Part shown: positions 17,235 through 25,929 of the stretch, piece by piece
Position numbering within the stretch: position 1 is the stretch's first letter
Layout: each line of letters opens with the position of its first letter
Source of the DNA: Nonlabens sp. MB-3u-79
Lineage (GTDB): Bacteria > Bacteroidota > Bacteroidia > Flavobacteriales > Flavobacteriaceae
NCBI RefSeq assembly: GCF_002831625.1
Contig: NZ_CP025116.1
Span: 248,001 to 312,000, forward strand
Direction: 5' to 3'
DNA: 64,000 nucleotides
Made by a program: the position numbers and the translations under genes
Notes under the pieces: generated by a model
Databases searched by the model: none
What the model was told of the DNA's origin: nothing
The model's input: the letters and a program-made list of their open reading frames with translations, nothing else

Positions 17235-18662
17235 ATGGATCAAAAAACACATTATCCTGAAGCGATTCAAGAAAACGTTTTTAGAACCTTGAGTCAAGCA
17301 GCAGAAGAACTCGAACTACCCGCTTATGTCATAGGTGGGTACGTCAGAGATTTTTTCTTAAAACGCGGTCAAAAAAAAGACATAGATGTAGTTGCGATAG
17401 GAAGTGGAATTTCACTTGCTCGTAAAGTAGAAGAGCTTTTACCACACAGTACAAAGGTGTCTATATTCAAGAATTTTGGTACCGCTATGGTAAAAACAGA
17501 TGAGCTTGAGTTAGAATTTGTAGGTGCTCGTAAAGAAAGTTATGATAGAGGGAGCCGCAAACCAGTCGTTGAAGATGGCTCCTTAGAAGATGATCAAAAC
17601 CGCCGTGATTTTACCATCAATGCCATGGCTTTTTCCTTAAATAAAAATAGTTATGGAGCCTTACTCGATCCTTTTAACGGGATGGGTGATCTCGATAAAA
17701 AAATAATACGTACCCCCCTAGATCCAGATATTACTTATAGCGATGATCCTTTGAGAATGTTGCGTGCCATAAGGTTTGCAGCACAACTCAACTTTAAAAT
17801 AGAAGAAGGATCCTTTGAGAGCATCAAACGCAATGCCCACCGACTAAAAATTATCTCTAACGAGCGCATCGTTACTGAACTGCATAAAATCATGATGTGT
17901 GACGAGCCTTCTTTTGGCTTTTTACTATTAGAAAAGACAGGATTACTTCAGTTGATCATGCCAGAATTAATTGCTTTAAAAGGGATTGAAGAAGTAGAAG
18001 GACAGAAGCATAAAGATAACTTCTATCACACCCTGGAAGTCGTAGACAACATCTCTCGCAATACAGAAGACCTGTGGTTGCGCTGGTCGGCATTACTGCA
18101 TGATATAGGAAAAGCACCAACTAAAAAATTCAGTAAAAAAGTAGGATGGACCTTTCATGGACACGAATTCAAAGGTTCAAAAATGGTATACCACCTTTTC
18201 AAAAGGTTAAAAATGCCTTTAAATGATAAGATGAAATTTGTACAGCTCATGGTACGCATGTCCTCAAGACCTATAGCGGTAATTGACGAAAGCGCTACAG
18301 ACAGCGCTGTAAGAAGATTGGTCCATGATGCTGGAGAACACATAGAAGGTCTCATGACTTTGTGCGAGGCAGATATTACGACTAAGAATCCGCGTAGGTT
18401 CCAACAATATCATCATAACTTTAAACAAGTTAGAGATAAAATTGTAGAAGTAGAAGAACGAGATCATGTGCGTAATTTCCAGCCACCAGTGACCGGAGAA
18501 GAAATCATGAAAGCTTTTGATTTAAAACCATGTCGAGAGATAGGGCAAATCAAAATGGCAATTAAAGACTCCATTCTAGACGGAGTGATTCCTAACGAAC
18601 ACGATGCCGCTTACGAATTCATGATCAAAAAAGGGAAAAGTCTTGGCTTAACACCTCAGTAA
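17235..18662 (+). CDS. cca: CCA tRNA nucleotidyltransferase (poly(A) polymerase head + HD domain)
   Basis: A 475-residue nucleotidyltransferase. The head domain has VIGGYVRDFFL, the metal-binding KDIDVVAIG and RRDFTINAMAF. The RNA-binding region follows (ITYSDDPLRMLRAIRFAAQLNF), and then an HD domain with LLHDIGKAP. It adds or repairs the 3'-CCA of tRNA; the HD part may remove 2',3'-cyclic phosphate as in other family members. It is directly downstream of the TsaC-type gene and ends before a clear terminator. Confidence 0.92.
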   Translation: MDQKTHYPEAIQENVFRTLSQAAEELELPAYVIGGYVRDFFLKRGQKKDIDVVAIGSGISLARKVEELLPHSTKVSIFKNFGTAMVKTDELELEFVGARKESYDRGSRKPVVEDGSLEDDQNRRDFTINAMAFSLNKNSYGALLDPFNGMGDLDKKIIRTPLDPDITYSDDPLRMLRAIRFAAQLNFKIEEGSFESIKRNAHRLKIISNERIVTELHKIMMCDEPSFGFLLLEKTGLLQLIMPELIALKGIEEVEGQKHKDNFYHTLEVVDNISRNTEDLWLRWSALLHDIGKAPTKKFSKKVGWTFHGHEFKGSKMVYHLFKRLKMPLNDKMKFVQLMVRMSSRPIAVIDESATDSAVRRLVHDAGEHIEGLMTLCEADITTKNPRRFQQYHHNFKQVRDKIVEVEERDHVRNFQPPVTGEEIMKAFDLKPCREIGQIKMAIKDSILDGVIPNEHDAAYEFMIKKGKSLGLTPQ

Positions 18663-18814
18663 CTGAACGTATTTATAACCTGTCTTTTAAACACTATTTT
18701 TAAATGACTTTATAAATACCGTTATGGACAACTTGAAAATTATTTTAATGGTATTTCTTACAAAGCAATTGTTAGCCTACCATTAAAAGTTACTAACCTT
18801 TTTGATTTTAAGTA

Positions 18815-18849
18815 AAAAACGAGTTTCGGTAATCTAACTCGTTTTTTTT
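18815..18849 (+). terminator. Intrinsic terminator downstream of cca
   Basis: The arms AAAAACGAGTT (18815-18825) and AACTCGTTTTT (18836-18846) enclose a ten-base loop and run into T residues. Confidence 0.8.
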
Positions 18850-18883
18850 GTTCAACCCATCTTCATAAGTTATCTTTAGTGCT

Positions 18884-19330
18884 ATGAAAAAAATATTTTT
18901 TCTTTTTTTACTCGTACTTATAAGCAGTATTTCTTGTGGACAAGAGTTGAACGGCGACGAATTAAAAGGTTTTAATTTATTTTTAATGCCAGCCCCGCAA
19001 ATTAATATAACCTTAAGTCTGGACAGCAATAATATTGTTGATCCTAATACTGGTTTTTCTATTACACCAGGTGCCCAAACCATAGATATGATGGCAGTAT
19101 ATCAAGATATGAACTCCTTACAACCTAAACCTTATACCCCTAACTCCAACACAGATTTTGGGAGACTGCGTTTTAAAAGCGATAGCAAAGGCGTTAACTT
19201 ATCTATCAACAATAACGACCGTTTTGCCAGAGAGTTCAGATCTACCAACCCAGCCTTTTTTGAAGCCAATAGAAATACAGCTCTTCACCGAGCTTATAAT
19301 CCGTTGTCGGTTCATAATAATAATTGGTAA
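18884..19330 (+). CDS. Hypothetical lipoprotein
   Basis: A 148-residue protein that I do not recognise. It has a strong signal peptide with lipobox (SSISC, Cys18) and no further membrane segment. The mature part is polar, rich in Asn and Ser, with stretches like PNSNTDFGRLRFKSDSKG and a C-terminal Asn-rich tail ending NNNW. A TATCTTTA box just upstream suggests its own promoter. Probably an envelope lipoprotein. Confidence 0.6.
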   Translation: MKKIFFLFLLVLISSISCGQELNGDELKGFNLFLMPAPQINITLSLDSNNIVDPNTGFSITPGAQTIDMMAVYQDMNSLQPKPYTPNSNTDFGRLRFKSDSKGVNLSINNNDRFAREFRSTNPAFFEANRNTALHRAYNPLSVHNNNW

Positions 19331-19404
19331 CCGATCTGTATAGCACTTCCTTTTCGATCTATTTACCTTGATGATGTTAGCATATTTCAAGGTGTTTTTA
19401 ATAA

Positions 19405-19426
19405 TTCCGCTTTCGCGAAAGCGGAA
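19405..19426. repeat. Dispersed palindrome, copy 3 (intergenic, upstream of pepT)
   Basis: Core GCTTTCGCGAAAGC at 19409-19422. Symmetry extends to 22 bases, one of the two longest versions in the window. It lies about 35 bases before pepT. Confidence 0.92.
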
Positions 19427-19461
19427 CCAACAACTATCTTTACACCACCTAATTAGAAGCC

Positions 19462-20697
19462 ATGAAAAAGCAAGATATTCTTGAACGTTTTATCAGTTAT
19501 ATCAGCATAGATACAGAGTCTGATCCAATGAGCGACGCCACTCCTAGCAGCGAAAAACAATGGGAGCTTGCACGTAAATTACATCGAGAACTCCTGGACA
19601 TGGGAATGAGCAATGTAAGTATTGATGAGAATGCCTACATCATGGCGACCCTGCCGTCTAATGTGGATCATAAAACACCTACCATAGGGTTTATATCTCA
19701 TTTTGATAGCACTCCAGACTATACAGGTAAGGATATCAAGCCGCAAATAATTGAAGATTACGATGGTGGCGACATCCTTCTTAGAGGTTCTGATCTTGTG
19801 CTTTCACCAGATTATTTTGAAGATCTAAAACAATACAAAGGACAGACCCTTGTCACTACAGATGGAACGACCCTTCTTGCGGCAGATGATAAAGCTGGAA
19901 TAACAGAAATCATGACGGCGATGAAGCATTTGATCGAGAATCCGCATATCAAACACGGTACTTTAAAAGTAGGTTTTACTCCTGATGAGGAGATAGGCCG
20001 TGGTGCGCACAAGTTTGATGTAGAAAAATTTGGTGCCGACTGGGCGTATACCATGGATGGAAGTCAAATAGGTGAATTAGAATATGAAAACTTTAATGCA
20101 GCTGGCGCTGTAGTTACTTTTTACGGTAAAATTGTACATCCTGGCTATGCAAAAGGAAAGATGATCAACTCCATGTATGTGGCACAAGATTTTATAGATT
20201 CTCTACCTAGAATGGAAACTCCTGAACATACAGAAGAATATCAAGGATTCTTTCACTTGCATGACATGAAAGGAGCGGTTGAGAAAACAGAATTGCACTA
20301 TATTATTAGAGATCACGATAAAGAACACTTTGAAGCTCGTAAAGAAGTGATGCATAAACTGGTCCATGCTCTTAATGAACAGTACGATCGCAAGGCCGTA
20401 AGTATTGAAATAAAAGACCAATATTTTAATATGCGTGAAAAAATAGCCCCTGTAATGCATATTGTAGATGTAGCAGAACAGGCAATGAAAGATATAGGGA
20501 TTGTTCCACTTATCAAACCTATACGTGGTGGCACTGATGGATCTCAATTGAGTTATATGGGTTTGCCTTGCCCTAATATTTTTGCAGGAGGTCACAATTT
20601 CCACGGACCGTATGAATACATACCTGTAGAAAGTATGATCAAAGCGACCGAAGTGATTATACGTATTGCTGAGCTTGTAGGTGAAGAGAAAGTATGA
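19462..20697 (+). CDS. pepT: Peptidase T (tripeptide aminopeptidase)
   Basis: M20B zinc aminotripeptidase of 411 residues, cytoplasmic, releasing N-terminal residues from tripeptides. Visible motifs are ISHFDSTPDYTGK with the first zinc His and following Asp, ADDKAGITEIM with the bridging Asp, and PDEEIGRG with the catalytic Glu pair. The C-terminal RGGTDGSQLSYMGLPCPNIFAGGHNFHGP holds the last zinc ligand. Length is normal for the family. Its stop overlaps the next gene's start (ATGA). Confidence 0.95.
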   Translation: MKKQDILERFISYISIDTESDPMSDATPSSEKQWELARKLHRELLDMGMSNVSIDENAYIMATLPSNVDHKTPTIGFISHFDSTPDYTGKDIKPQIIEDYDGGDILLRGSDLVLSPDYFEDLKQYKGQTLVTTDGTTLLAADDKAGITEIMTAMKHLIENPHIKHGTLKVGFTPDEEIGRGAHKFDVEKFGADWAYTMDGSQIGELEYENFNAAGAVVTFYGKIVHPGYAKGKMINSMYVAQDFIDSLPRMETPEHTEEYQGFFHLHDMKGAVEKTELHYIIRDHDKEHFEARKEVMHKLVHALNEQYDRKAVSIEIKDQYFNMREKIAPVMHIVDVAEQAMKDIGIVPLIKPIRGGTDGSQLSYMGLPCPNIFAGGHNFHGPYEYIPVESMIKATEVIIRIAELVGEEKV

Positions 20698-21218
20698 AAA
20701 GTTTACAACTAGAACAGTCCTTCAGTGGACATCAAAAAGTCATGATAGGATTAGGAACCATTACATTCTGTATCAAATCATTTAACGCACTTAATAATTT
20801 GGACTATACGGCTCCAGCATGGATAAATGCATTGCCTTTTATTTTGATAAGTATTCTATTCATAGGAATCTTCTTTTTACAAAACGGCTTTATCGCTTAT
20901 GGGAATGACAAAGTAGCGCGTGCCTGGTTTTGGTATACGCTTCCCGTTTGGAAGAAAGAAATTGATCAAAAAAAGTATCCAATAATCAGTACATTAAAAA
21001 TGGGTAAGAAACAAAAATTAGGATTTACCCTTGCTGTGAACCCAGATCTTGCTGTTGACTATTCTTCCTATGACATTACTTCTTTAAATTACAACCACAC
21101 TATTAAAGACAGACATGTGATTTTAAAACAAGAGCATCAGGCAAAGAATGCCATTCTATTTTTATTGAATCACAGTATATTAAAAGAAGAATTTTACAGT
21201 CCTGATTTTAGCAGATAG
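20694..21218 (+). CDS. Hypothetical membrane protein
   Basis: A 174-residue protein of no family I recognise. Two hydrophobic segments lie at about residues 17-40 and 44-66 (ALPFILISILFIGIFFLQNG). A soluble C-terminal half follows, with a KKQKLGFTLAVNPD stretch resembling a PH-like domain. The ATGA overlap with pepT implies translational coupling. Confidence 0.6.
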   Translation: MKSLQLEQSFSGHQKVMIGLGTITFCIKSFNALNNLDYTAPAWINALPFILISILFIGIFFLQNGFIAYGNDKVARAWFWYTLPVWKKEIDQKKYPIISTLKMGKKQKLGFTLAVNPDLAVDYSSYDITSLNYNHTIKDRHVILKQEHQAKNAILFLLNHSILKEEFYSPDFSR

Positions 21219-21388
21219 CTGGCTTTATACAACAGTTGTAACAAGCTACAGTTTCCAACATTATGTTGCAACTACCTGATCGACAAAATGTTGTTTTTGA
21301 AAATATAATACGATAATTTGAGGAAATAAATTATTATATCACGCAACTATTTTATCTTTCATGCATCTTAATCCAACAAATAGATACT

Positions 21389-22003
21389 ATGAATATGAAA
21401 AAAATCCTAATAGTCGTAGCAGCTTTCCTGATGACAGCAACGGCTTATGCCCAAGAAAAAGAACCCCTTGAAGAAACTGATAGTCAGAAACGACTCAATC
21501 AATTCAACGAAGTTAAAAAGCATGAAGTCAGTCTTGATGTTGTTGCAGCTATAGCCGGTTTAGGAATTAACCCTAGATATGAATACGTATTAGGAAGGTA
21601 CTCTGGTGTAGGAGTAGATCTTAACATTGGAATTTTGGATGACGCTGATGGTTTTAATTATTACGAGACTTTCAGTATCACGCCTTATTACAGGCAGTAC
21701 TTTTTCTCAAAAGAAGACTATGGTGCCAAAGGTTTTTATGGAGAAGGATTTGCAAAAGTTTTTACCTTTGAAGATGGTTACTTTGAAATAGATCTTTTTG
21801 GATCTGGCCGTAATGTGACGGAGTCTTATACCGAAGCTGCTCTAGGCGTAGGAATAGGATGGAAATGGGTGAGTGATAGTGGCTTTCTTATTGACCTAGG
21901 CTTTGGTATAGGTCGTAATTTAGGTCTTGCAAACGATCCACAAGGATATGATTTACCCGAAGTAACTGGACGTGGTGGTGTCAACTTCGGTTGGAGGTTT
22001 TAA
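21389..22003 (+). CDS. Putative outer-membrane beta-barrel protein
   Basis: A 204-residue protein with a cleavable signal peptide (TATAYAQE). The mature part has a short charged lead followed by alternating strands: VSLDVVAAIAGLGINPRYEYVL, GVGVDLNIGIL, FSITPYYRQYFF and a final aromatic strand GGVNFGWRF ending in Phe. This fits a small eight-stranded barrel, perhaps of the DUF3575 type. Single gene with its own terminator. Confidence 0.65.
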   Translation: MNMKKILIVVAAFLMTATAYAQEKEPLEETDSQKRLNQFNEVKKHEVSLDVVAAIAGLGINPRYEYVLGRYSGVGVDLNIGILDDADGFNYYETFSITPYYRQYFFSKEDYGAKGFYGEGFAKVFTFEDGYFEIDLFGSGRNVTESYTEAALGVGIGWKWVSDSGFLIDLGFGIGRNLGLANDPQGYDLPEVTGRGGVNFGWRF

Positions 22004-22032
22004 CCCTTAAAACCTATTACTTTATAAAACAT

Positions 22033-22057
22033 AAAACGAGCCTCGAGGCTCGTTTTT
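22033..22057 (+). terminator. Intrinsic terminator of the beta-barrel gene
   Basis: AAAACGAGCC-TCGA-GGCTCGTTTT hairpin with a T tail, 30 bases after the stop codon. It can also read in reverse. Confidence 0.82.
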
Positions 22058-22111
22058 ACTTTACTTTTGTACACGGTTATCATCATAACTTATTTTACCT
22101 ATAAAAAAATA

Positions 22112-22603
22112 ATGCCAAAACTACACCTAGAAACAACTATTAACGCACCTATAGAAAGGGTCTTTGATCTAGCAAGAAGCATTGATTTGCACCTGCTCTC
22201 TCTAAAACACACTCATGAAAAAGCAGTGGCTGGAAGAATGACTGGTCTGGTAGAAAAAGGGGAAACAGTCACTTGGAGAGCTAGGCACCTGGGAGTTACT
22301 CAAGAACTCACAAGCCTCATCACAGATGTGGAACCACATCATTATTTTGCAGACGAATTGGTAAAAGGAGCTTTTCAACATTTTAAACACGAACACTTTT
22401 TTGAGCAACTGGAAGATGGTCGTACGTTGATGAAAGATATATTTGATTACAGGTCACCACTAGGTGTTTTAGGAAAACTAGCTGACGTTCTTTTTCTAGA
22501 AAAGTACATGACCAAGTTGTTAGAACAAAGAAATAGCAGTTTAAAGGAGATTGCTGAGAATCAGAGGTGGAAAGAACTTCCTGGGATGGAACAGCATTTA
22601 TAA
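22112..22603 (+). CDS. SRPBCC family protein
   Basis: A 163-residue START/SRPBCC-fold protein. The N-terminus HLETTINAPIERVFDLARSID is the classic first strand and helix. The central strands include GETVTWRARHLGVTQELTSLIT, and the closing helix is MTKLLEQRNSSLKEIAE. Members bind hydrophobic ligands; here the ligand is unknown. I use ATG 22112, because the frame open from 22067 adds a hydrophobic leader outside the fold and overlaps a TACTTTTG promoter-like box. Confidence 0.78.
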   Translation: MPKLHLETTINAPIERVFDLARSIDLHLLSLKHTHEKAVAGRMTGLVEKGETVTWRARHLGVTQELTSLITDVEPHHYFADELVKGAFQHFKHEHFFEQLEDGRTLMKDIFDYRSPLGVLGKLADVLFLEKYMTKLLEQRNSSLKEIAENQRWKELPGMEQHL

Positions 22604-22667
22604 AACTTTCTAATTTAGTAAAAGCAAACCATATCCAATACATGAATATACCGCAAACCTAAAAGCG

Positions 22668-22687
22668 CATCTGCTATGCAGCAGATG
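22668..22687. other. Small hairpin between convergent genes
   Basis: CATCTGCT (22668-22675), loop ATGC, AGCAGATG. A perfect eight-base stem with no T run; it may assist termination of the SRPBCC gene. Confidence 0.4.
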
Positions 22688-22700
22688 AACGATTCAACAC

Positions 22701-22730
22701 AAAAAAAGCCCTTGATTTCTCAAGGGCTTT
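22701..22730 (-). terminator. Intrinsic terminator of yajC
   Basis: AAAGCCCTTGA (22705-22715) pairs with TCAAGGGCTTT (22720-22730). Read on the minus strand it ends in a T run from the A tract at 22701-22707. Confidence 0.85.
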
Positions 22731-22750
22731 GTAAATAAATAGTGCTATTC

Positions 22751-23053
22751 TTAATTTTCTTTAGCGACCACGGTCTCATTCAGTTTCTTAGAAAGCTCTG
22801 CTGAAATAGAACTTCTTTCAAAAGTCATCTTACCAGCTCCAGTTTCTATTAACACAGTTCCTTTATCAGCATTGATCTGATTTACTTTACCGTGAATTCC
22901 ACTGGTGGTGATTACTTTATAACCAACTTTGAGTGAGTCTGCAAACTCTTTTTCTTCCTTACGCTTCTTGGATTGTGGTCTCATTATTAAAAAATAAAAG
23001 ACGACAATGATAAGCAGGTAAGGAGCAAAATTTAATATCGTATTAGTGTCCAT
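22751..23053 (-). CDS. yajC: Preprotein translocase subunit YajC
   Basis: A 100-residue SecDF partner. The single transmembrane helix APYLLIIVVFYFLIMRP is followed by the conserved basic turn QSKKRKEEKEF and a small soluble SH3-like domain (LKVGYKVITTSGIHGKV). It joins the Sec holotranslocon at the inner membrane; secDF lies about 16 kb away on the same strand. It lies 12 bases after the DUF1573 gene and is probably co-transcribed with it and nusB. Confidence 0.95.
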   Translation of the reverse strand: MDTNTILNFAPYLLIIVVFYFLIMRPQSKKRKEEKEFADSLKVGYKVITTSGIHGKVNQINADKGTVLIETGAGKMTFERSSISAELSKKLNETVVAKEN

Positions 23054-23065
23054 TAAAACAGTTAC

Positions 23066-23539
23066 TTATGCGTTAGGAGCAGCAGCTCGCGCCTTAGGAG
23101 TTACAAAACCTTTGATACGGATAGATTCCGTTCCAGACTCTGTATTTGCCTTAATAGTTACCGTCTTCGTTTGCGCGTTAGGCTTTCCATTAGTATTGAA
23201 TTTTACTAACATACTACCTACAGCACCTGGAGCGATAGGCTCTTTAGACCAAGTAGGAACAGTACATCCACAAGATCCTTTTGCATTTACTACAATAAGT
23301 GGAGCATTACCTGTATTGGTAAATTTGTATTCATGCTCTACTACAGCGCCTTCCTCTACAGTACCGAAATCATATTCAGTCTCCATAAAAGTCATTTCTG
23401 GAAAATTACCAGCAACTTCTTTGTTTGCTGCAGCTGCAGTAAGGTTTTCTTGATCAATTGAAGCAGATTCTGCTTTCTCGTTACAGCTTGTTAAAGCCAT
23501 TGTAGCAACAGCAGCTACCATTAAAACTAATTTTTTCAT
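23066..23539 (-). CDS. DUF1573 domain lipoprotein
   Basis: A 157-residue exported protein: signal peptide with lipobox (ALTSC, Cys19), then a short linker and one Ig-like DUF1573 domain. Characteristic stretches are TEYDFGTVEEGAVVEHEYKF, LIVVNAKGSCGCTVPTW (the family's GSCGCT) and the final strand TESIRIKGFV. The role is unknown; exposure in the periplasm is expected. Conserved neighbour of yajC and nusB in flavobacteria. Confidence 0.85.
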   Translation of the reverse strand: MKKLVLMVAAVATMALTSCNEKAESASIDQENLTAAAANKEVAGNFPEMTFMETEYDFGTVEEGAVVEHEYKFTNTGNAPLIVVNAKGSCGCTVPTWSKEPIAPGAVGSMLVKFNTNGKPNAQTKTVTIKANTESGTESIRIKGFVTPKARAAAPNA

Positions 23540-23621
23540 CTTATTTTTATTTAATATTACTTATAAATGTTCAACAAATGTAATTAAAAACATTCTTGAA
23601 ACCAACGTCATTAACAATAGG

Positions 23622-24557
23622 TTACATCAATCCTCTCCCCATTTTATTTAATTCATCACTTTTCTCAAATTCTTTCAAAAGATTATCGAGAATTCCGTTG
23701 ATGAAAGTGGCGCTTTTAGGCGTACTGTAATCTTTTGCTATTTCAAGGTATTCATTAAGGGTTACCTTCACTGGAATATCTGAAAAATAAAGAAACTCAG
23801 CCTGTGCCATCATGATCAGCACCAAATCAATTTGAGCGATACGCTCGGTATCCCAATTAGGCGTTTTACCTACTATACGGCCAGAAAGTTCATCTATATT
23901 AAGAATCGTTTTTCTAAAAAGACTCATGGTAAACTTAGCATCTGAATCATCCTTGAATAGTGCCGGTAGCACCACATCCTTAGCAGGCTTCACTTTACGT
24001 AAAAACTGAATAATAGTCGAGTTGATCAAAGGATAGTCATCTGTCCAAGTGATGTTGACATCTTCTAGATAATCCATCAATTCATCGCTAGGGGCAATGA
24101 TATCTTCATAGATATATGTCAAGAATTTTAAATCCTTTTTTACCGACGGCTCGTCGTCCATCGCATACACCACAAAGGTTTTACTTTCTTGAATTTTGTT
24201 GTATAGATTTTCAACATACTTAGAATCCAAATGCCATGGATTTAAGTTGCGTTGTTTTAACGCATCTTTTAAAGCCTCACTTTCTCTCAGTTTCAAGAGG
24301 ATTTTATTATCGATAAACTGTCTTGAAGGGTTGTGTTCTACACTTTTAGAAATACGTTGCTGCTTTTTGGTATGCTTATCTACAGCAACTTCATGAATCT
24401 TCACTAGTAATTGCGCCATATAAAGGAACAAGGTGTACGATTGCGTCATACTGGAGTTGATAAACTTTTCAAGATCTTTAAGATCGTCTGGGCGTTGACG
24501 TTGAAAAGAAAAAACTGCTTGCATGACTTTGATGCGTAACTGTCTTCTGGTAAGCAT
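23622..24557 (-). CDS. nusB: Transcription antitermination factor NusB (long Bacteroidota form)
   Basis: A 311-residue NusB, more than twice the length of the E. coli protein. It begins LTRRQLRIKVMQAVFSFQ, the basic boxA-binding helix. The usual C-terminal NusB fold is at about 200-300, with RIAQIDLVLIMMAQAEFLYF, VKVTLNEYLEIAKDYSTPKSATFINGILDNL. The helical segment inserted between these parts is typical of Bacteroidota NusB. It acts in rRNA antitermination. The palindrome at 24603 lies about 50 bases upstream. Confidence 0.92.
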   Translation of the reverse strand: MLTRRQLRIKVMQAVFSFQRQRPDDLKDLEKFINSSMTQSYTLFLYMAQLLVKIHEVAVDKHTKKQQRISKSVEHNPSRQFIDNKILLKLRESEALKDALKQRNLNPWHLDSKYVENLYNKIQESKTFVVYAMDDEPSVKKDLKFLTYIYEDIIAPSDELMDYLEDVNITWTDDYPLINSTIIQFLRKVKPAKDVVLPALFKDDSDAKFTMSLFRKTILNIDELSGRIVGKTPNWDTERIAQIDLVLIMMAQAEFLYFSDIPVKVTLNEYLEIAKDYSTPKSATFINGILDNLLKEFEKSDELNKMGRGLM

Positions 24558-24602
24558 AAGAACGATTTGTTTGTTTACTTAAGCGGGCTATCTGATAGGT
24601 TA

Positions 24603-24616
24603 GCTTTCGCGAAAGC
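24603..24616. repeat. Dispersed palindrome, copy 4 (intergenic, between nusB and the dehydrogenase)
   Basis: Exact GCTTTCGCGAAAGC in a 130-base gap, upstream of nusB. Confidence 0.9.
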
Positions 24617-24687
24617 GGAGTTATAATAACTTAAACCTGGTTTCTATTTCTAAAAACCAGGCAAAAATACTGTTTTAAAATGGACTA

Positions 24688-25791
24688 CTATCCCTGATGT
24701 TCGTGTTTTCTAGCTGCAATACGTGCCTGAGCAATTTCTAAAGCAGCTTTATGTGTAGTAACACCAGATTCTTTAGCTCTGTTGAGAATTTCTATAGTTG
24801 TTGTGTATATATTCTCTGTTTTTCTCATGATTTCTGTACGGTCATAACCTTCCAGCTCTGCGTACACATTGATGATCCCGCCCGCATTTATTAAAAAATC
24901 AGGAGCATAAACAATACCTCTTTTTTGTAAAAGAGTCCCATGCTTCACCTCATCTGCTAACTGATTATTTGCTGCACCTGCGATGATGGACGCGGTAAGT
25001 TTATTAATGGTTTGATCATTTATCGTGGCTCCTAAAGCACATGGAGCATAAATATCCATATTCTCAGAATATAAGTCGTTTCCACCATAGATAGTGGCAC
25101 CGTATTTATCGCGTACTTCTTCCAGTCTTTCTTGATTAAGATCTGCAATAACAACTTCTGCTCCTTCTTGTGTCAGATACTCTACCAGTGTTTCTCCTAC
25201 ATTACCTATTCCTTCTACATAGATTTTTTTATCTTCTAGAACATCGCTTCCATACTTAAAGTGAGCGGCTGCTTTCATTCCCATAAAAACACCATAAGCC
25301 GTAATAGGAGAAGGGTTTCCAGCCCCACCTTTATCCTGAGAGATACCAGTGACATATGGTGTTACCTCACGCACGGTGTCCATATCTTCGGTAGTCATTC
25401 CTACATCTTCAGCCGTGATGTAACGACCACTTAAAGAATGTACAAATTCACCAAATTTACGCATCAACTCGGGTGTTTTTTGAGTTTTTGCATCACCTAT
25501 GATGACCGCTTTTCCTCCACCTAAATTTAATCCAGTTATAGCACTTTTAAAGGTCATGCCTCGAGAAAGCCTCAACACATCATTAAGTGCCGCCCATTCA
25601 TTTTCATATTGCCACATACGTGTACCACCTAATGCTGGACCTAATACTGTATTATGAATACTGATGATGGCTTTCAATCCTGTATCTTTGTCGTTGCAAA
25701 AAACGATTTGCTCGTGATCATCAAATGAAACCTGACCGAAGACAGGATCTTGACGAATTAATTTATCTAATGAGTCAAATTCTTGAGACAT
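24688..25791 (-). CDS. Glu/Leu/Phe/Val dehydrogenase family enzyme
   Basis: A 367-residue NAD-dependent amino-acid dehydrogenase, closest in plan to leucine/valine dehydrogenases. The substrate domain holds GPALGGTRMW, the catalytic Lys in LGGGKAVIIGD and RGMTFKSAITGL. The NAD domain starts KIYVEGIGNVGETLVEYL, and the C-terminal ILINAGG-type stretch is present as DFLINAGGIINVY. It oxidatively deaminates branched-chain amino acids in the cytoplasm. Substrate preference cannot be set from sequence alone. Divergent from the ABC transporter. Confidence 0.9.
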   Translation of the reverse strand: MSQEFDSLDKLIRQDPVFGQVSFDDHEQIVFCNDKDTGLKAIISIHNTVLGPALGGTRMWQYENEWAALNDVLRLSRGMTFKSAITGLNLGGGKAVIIGDAKTQKTPELMRKFGEFVHSLSGRYITAEDVGMTTEDMDTVREVTPYVTGISQDKGGAGNPSPITAYGVFMGMKAAAHFKYGSDVLEDKKIYVEGIGNVGETLVEYLTQEGAEVVIADLNQERLEEVRDKYGATIYGGNDLYSENMDIYAPCALGATINDQTINKLTASIIAGAANNQLADEVKHGTLLQKRGIVYAPDFLINAGGIINVYAELEGYDRTEIMRKTENIYTTTIEILNRAKESGVTTHKAALEIAQARIAARKHEHQG

Positions 25792-25929
25792 AAAAAAAGT
25801 GTTTATGAGCTTTTCTATTTGTTATTAAAAAGCTTGCAAAAATAACCTCATTTTAGGGATTTAGCAATTTACCATGCTTAATTTACCCCCCAAATAAAAA
25901 ATAATTTCTCAAAGGAAATTCGATCGTAA

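Noticed and set aside
20203..20604. Antisense open frame of 133 codons in pepT
   Set aside because: Shadow of pepT; Phe/Cys/His-rich translation with no family resemblance.
23046..23453. Plus-strand open frame of 135 codons over DUF1573
   Set aside because: Reverse-strand shadow of the DUF1573 lipoprotein gene.
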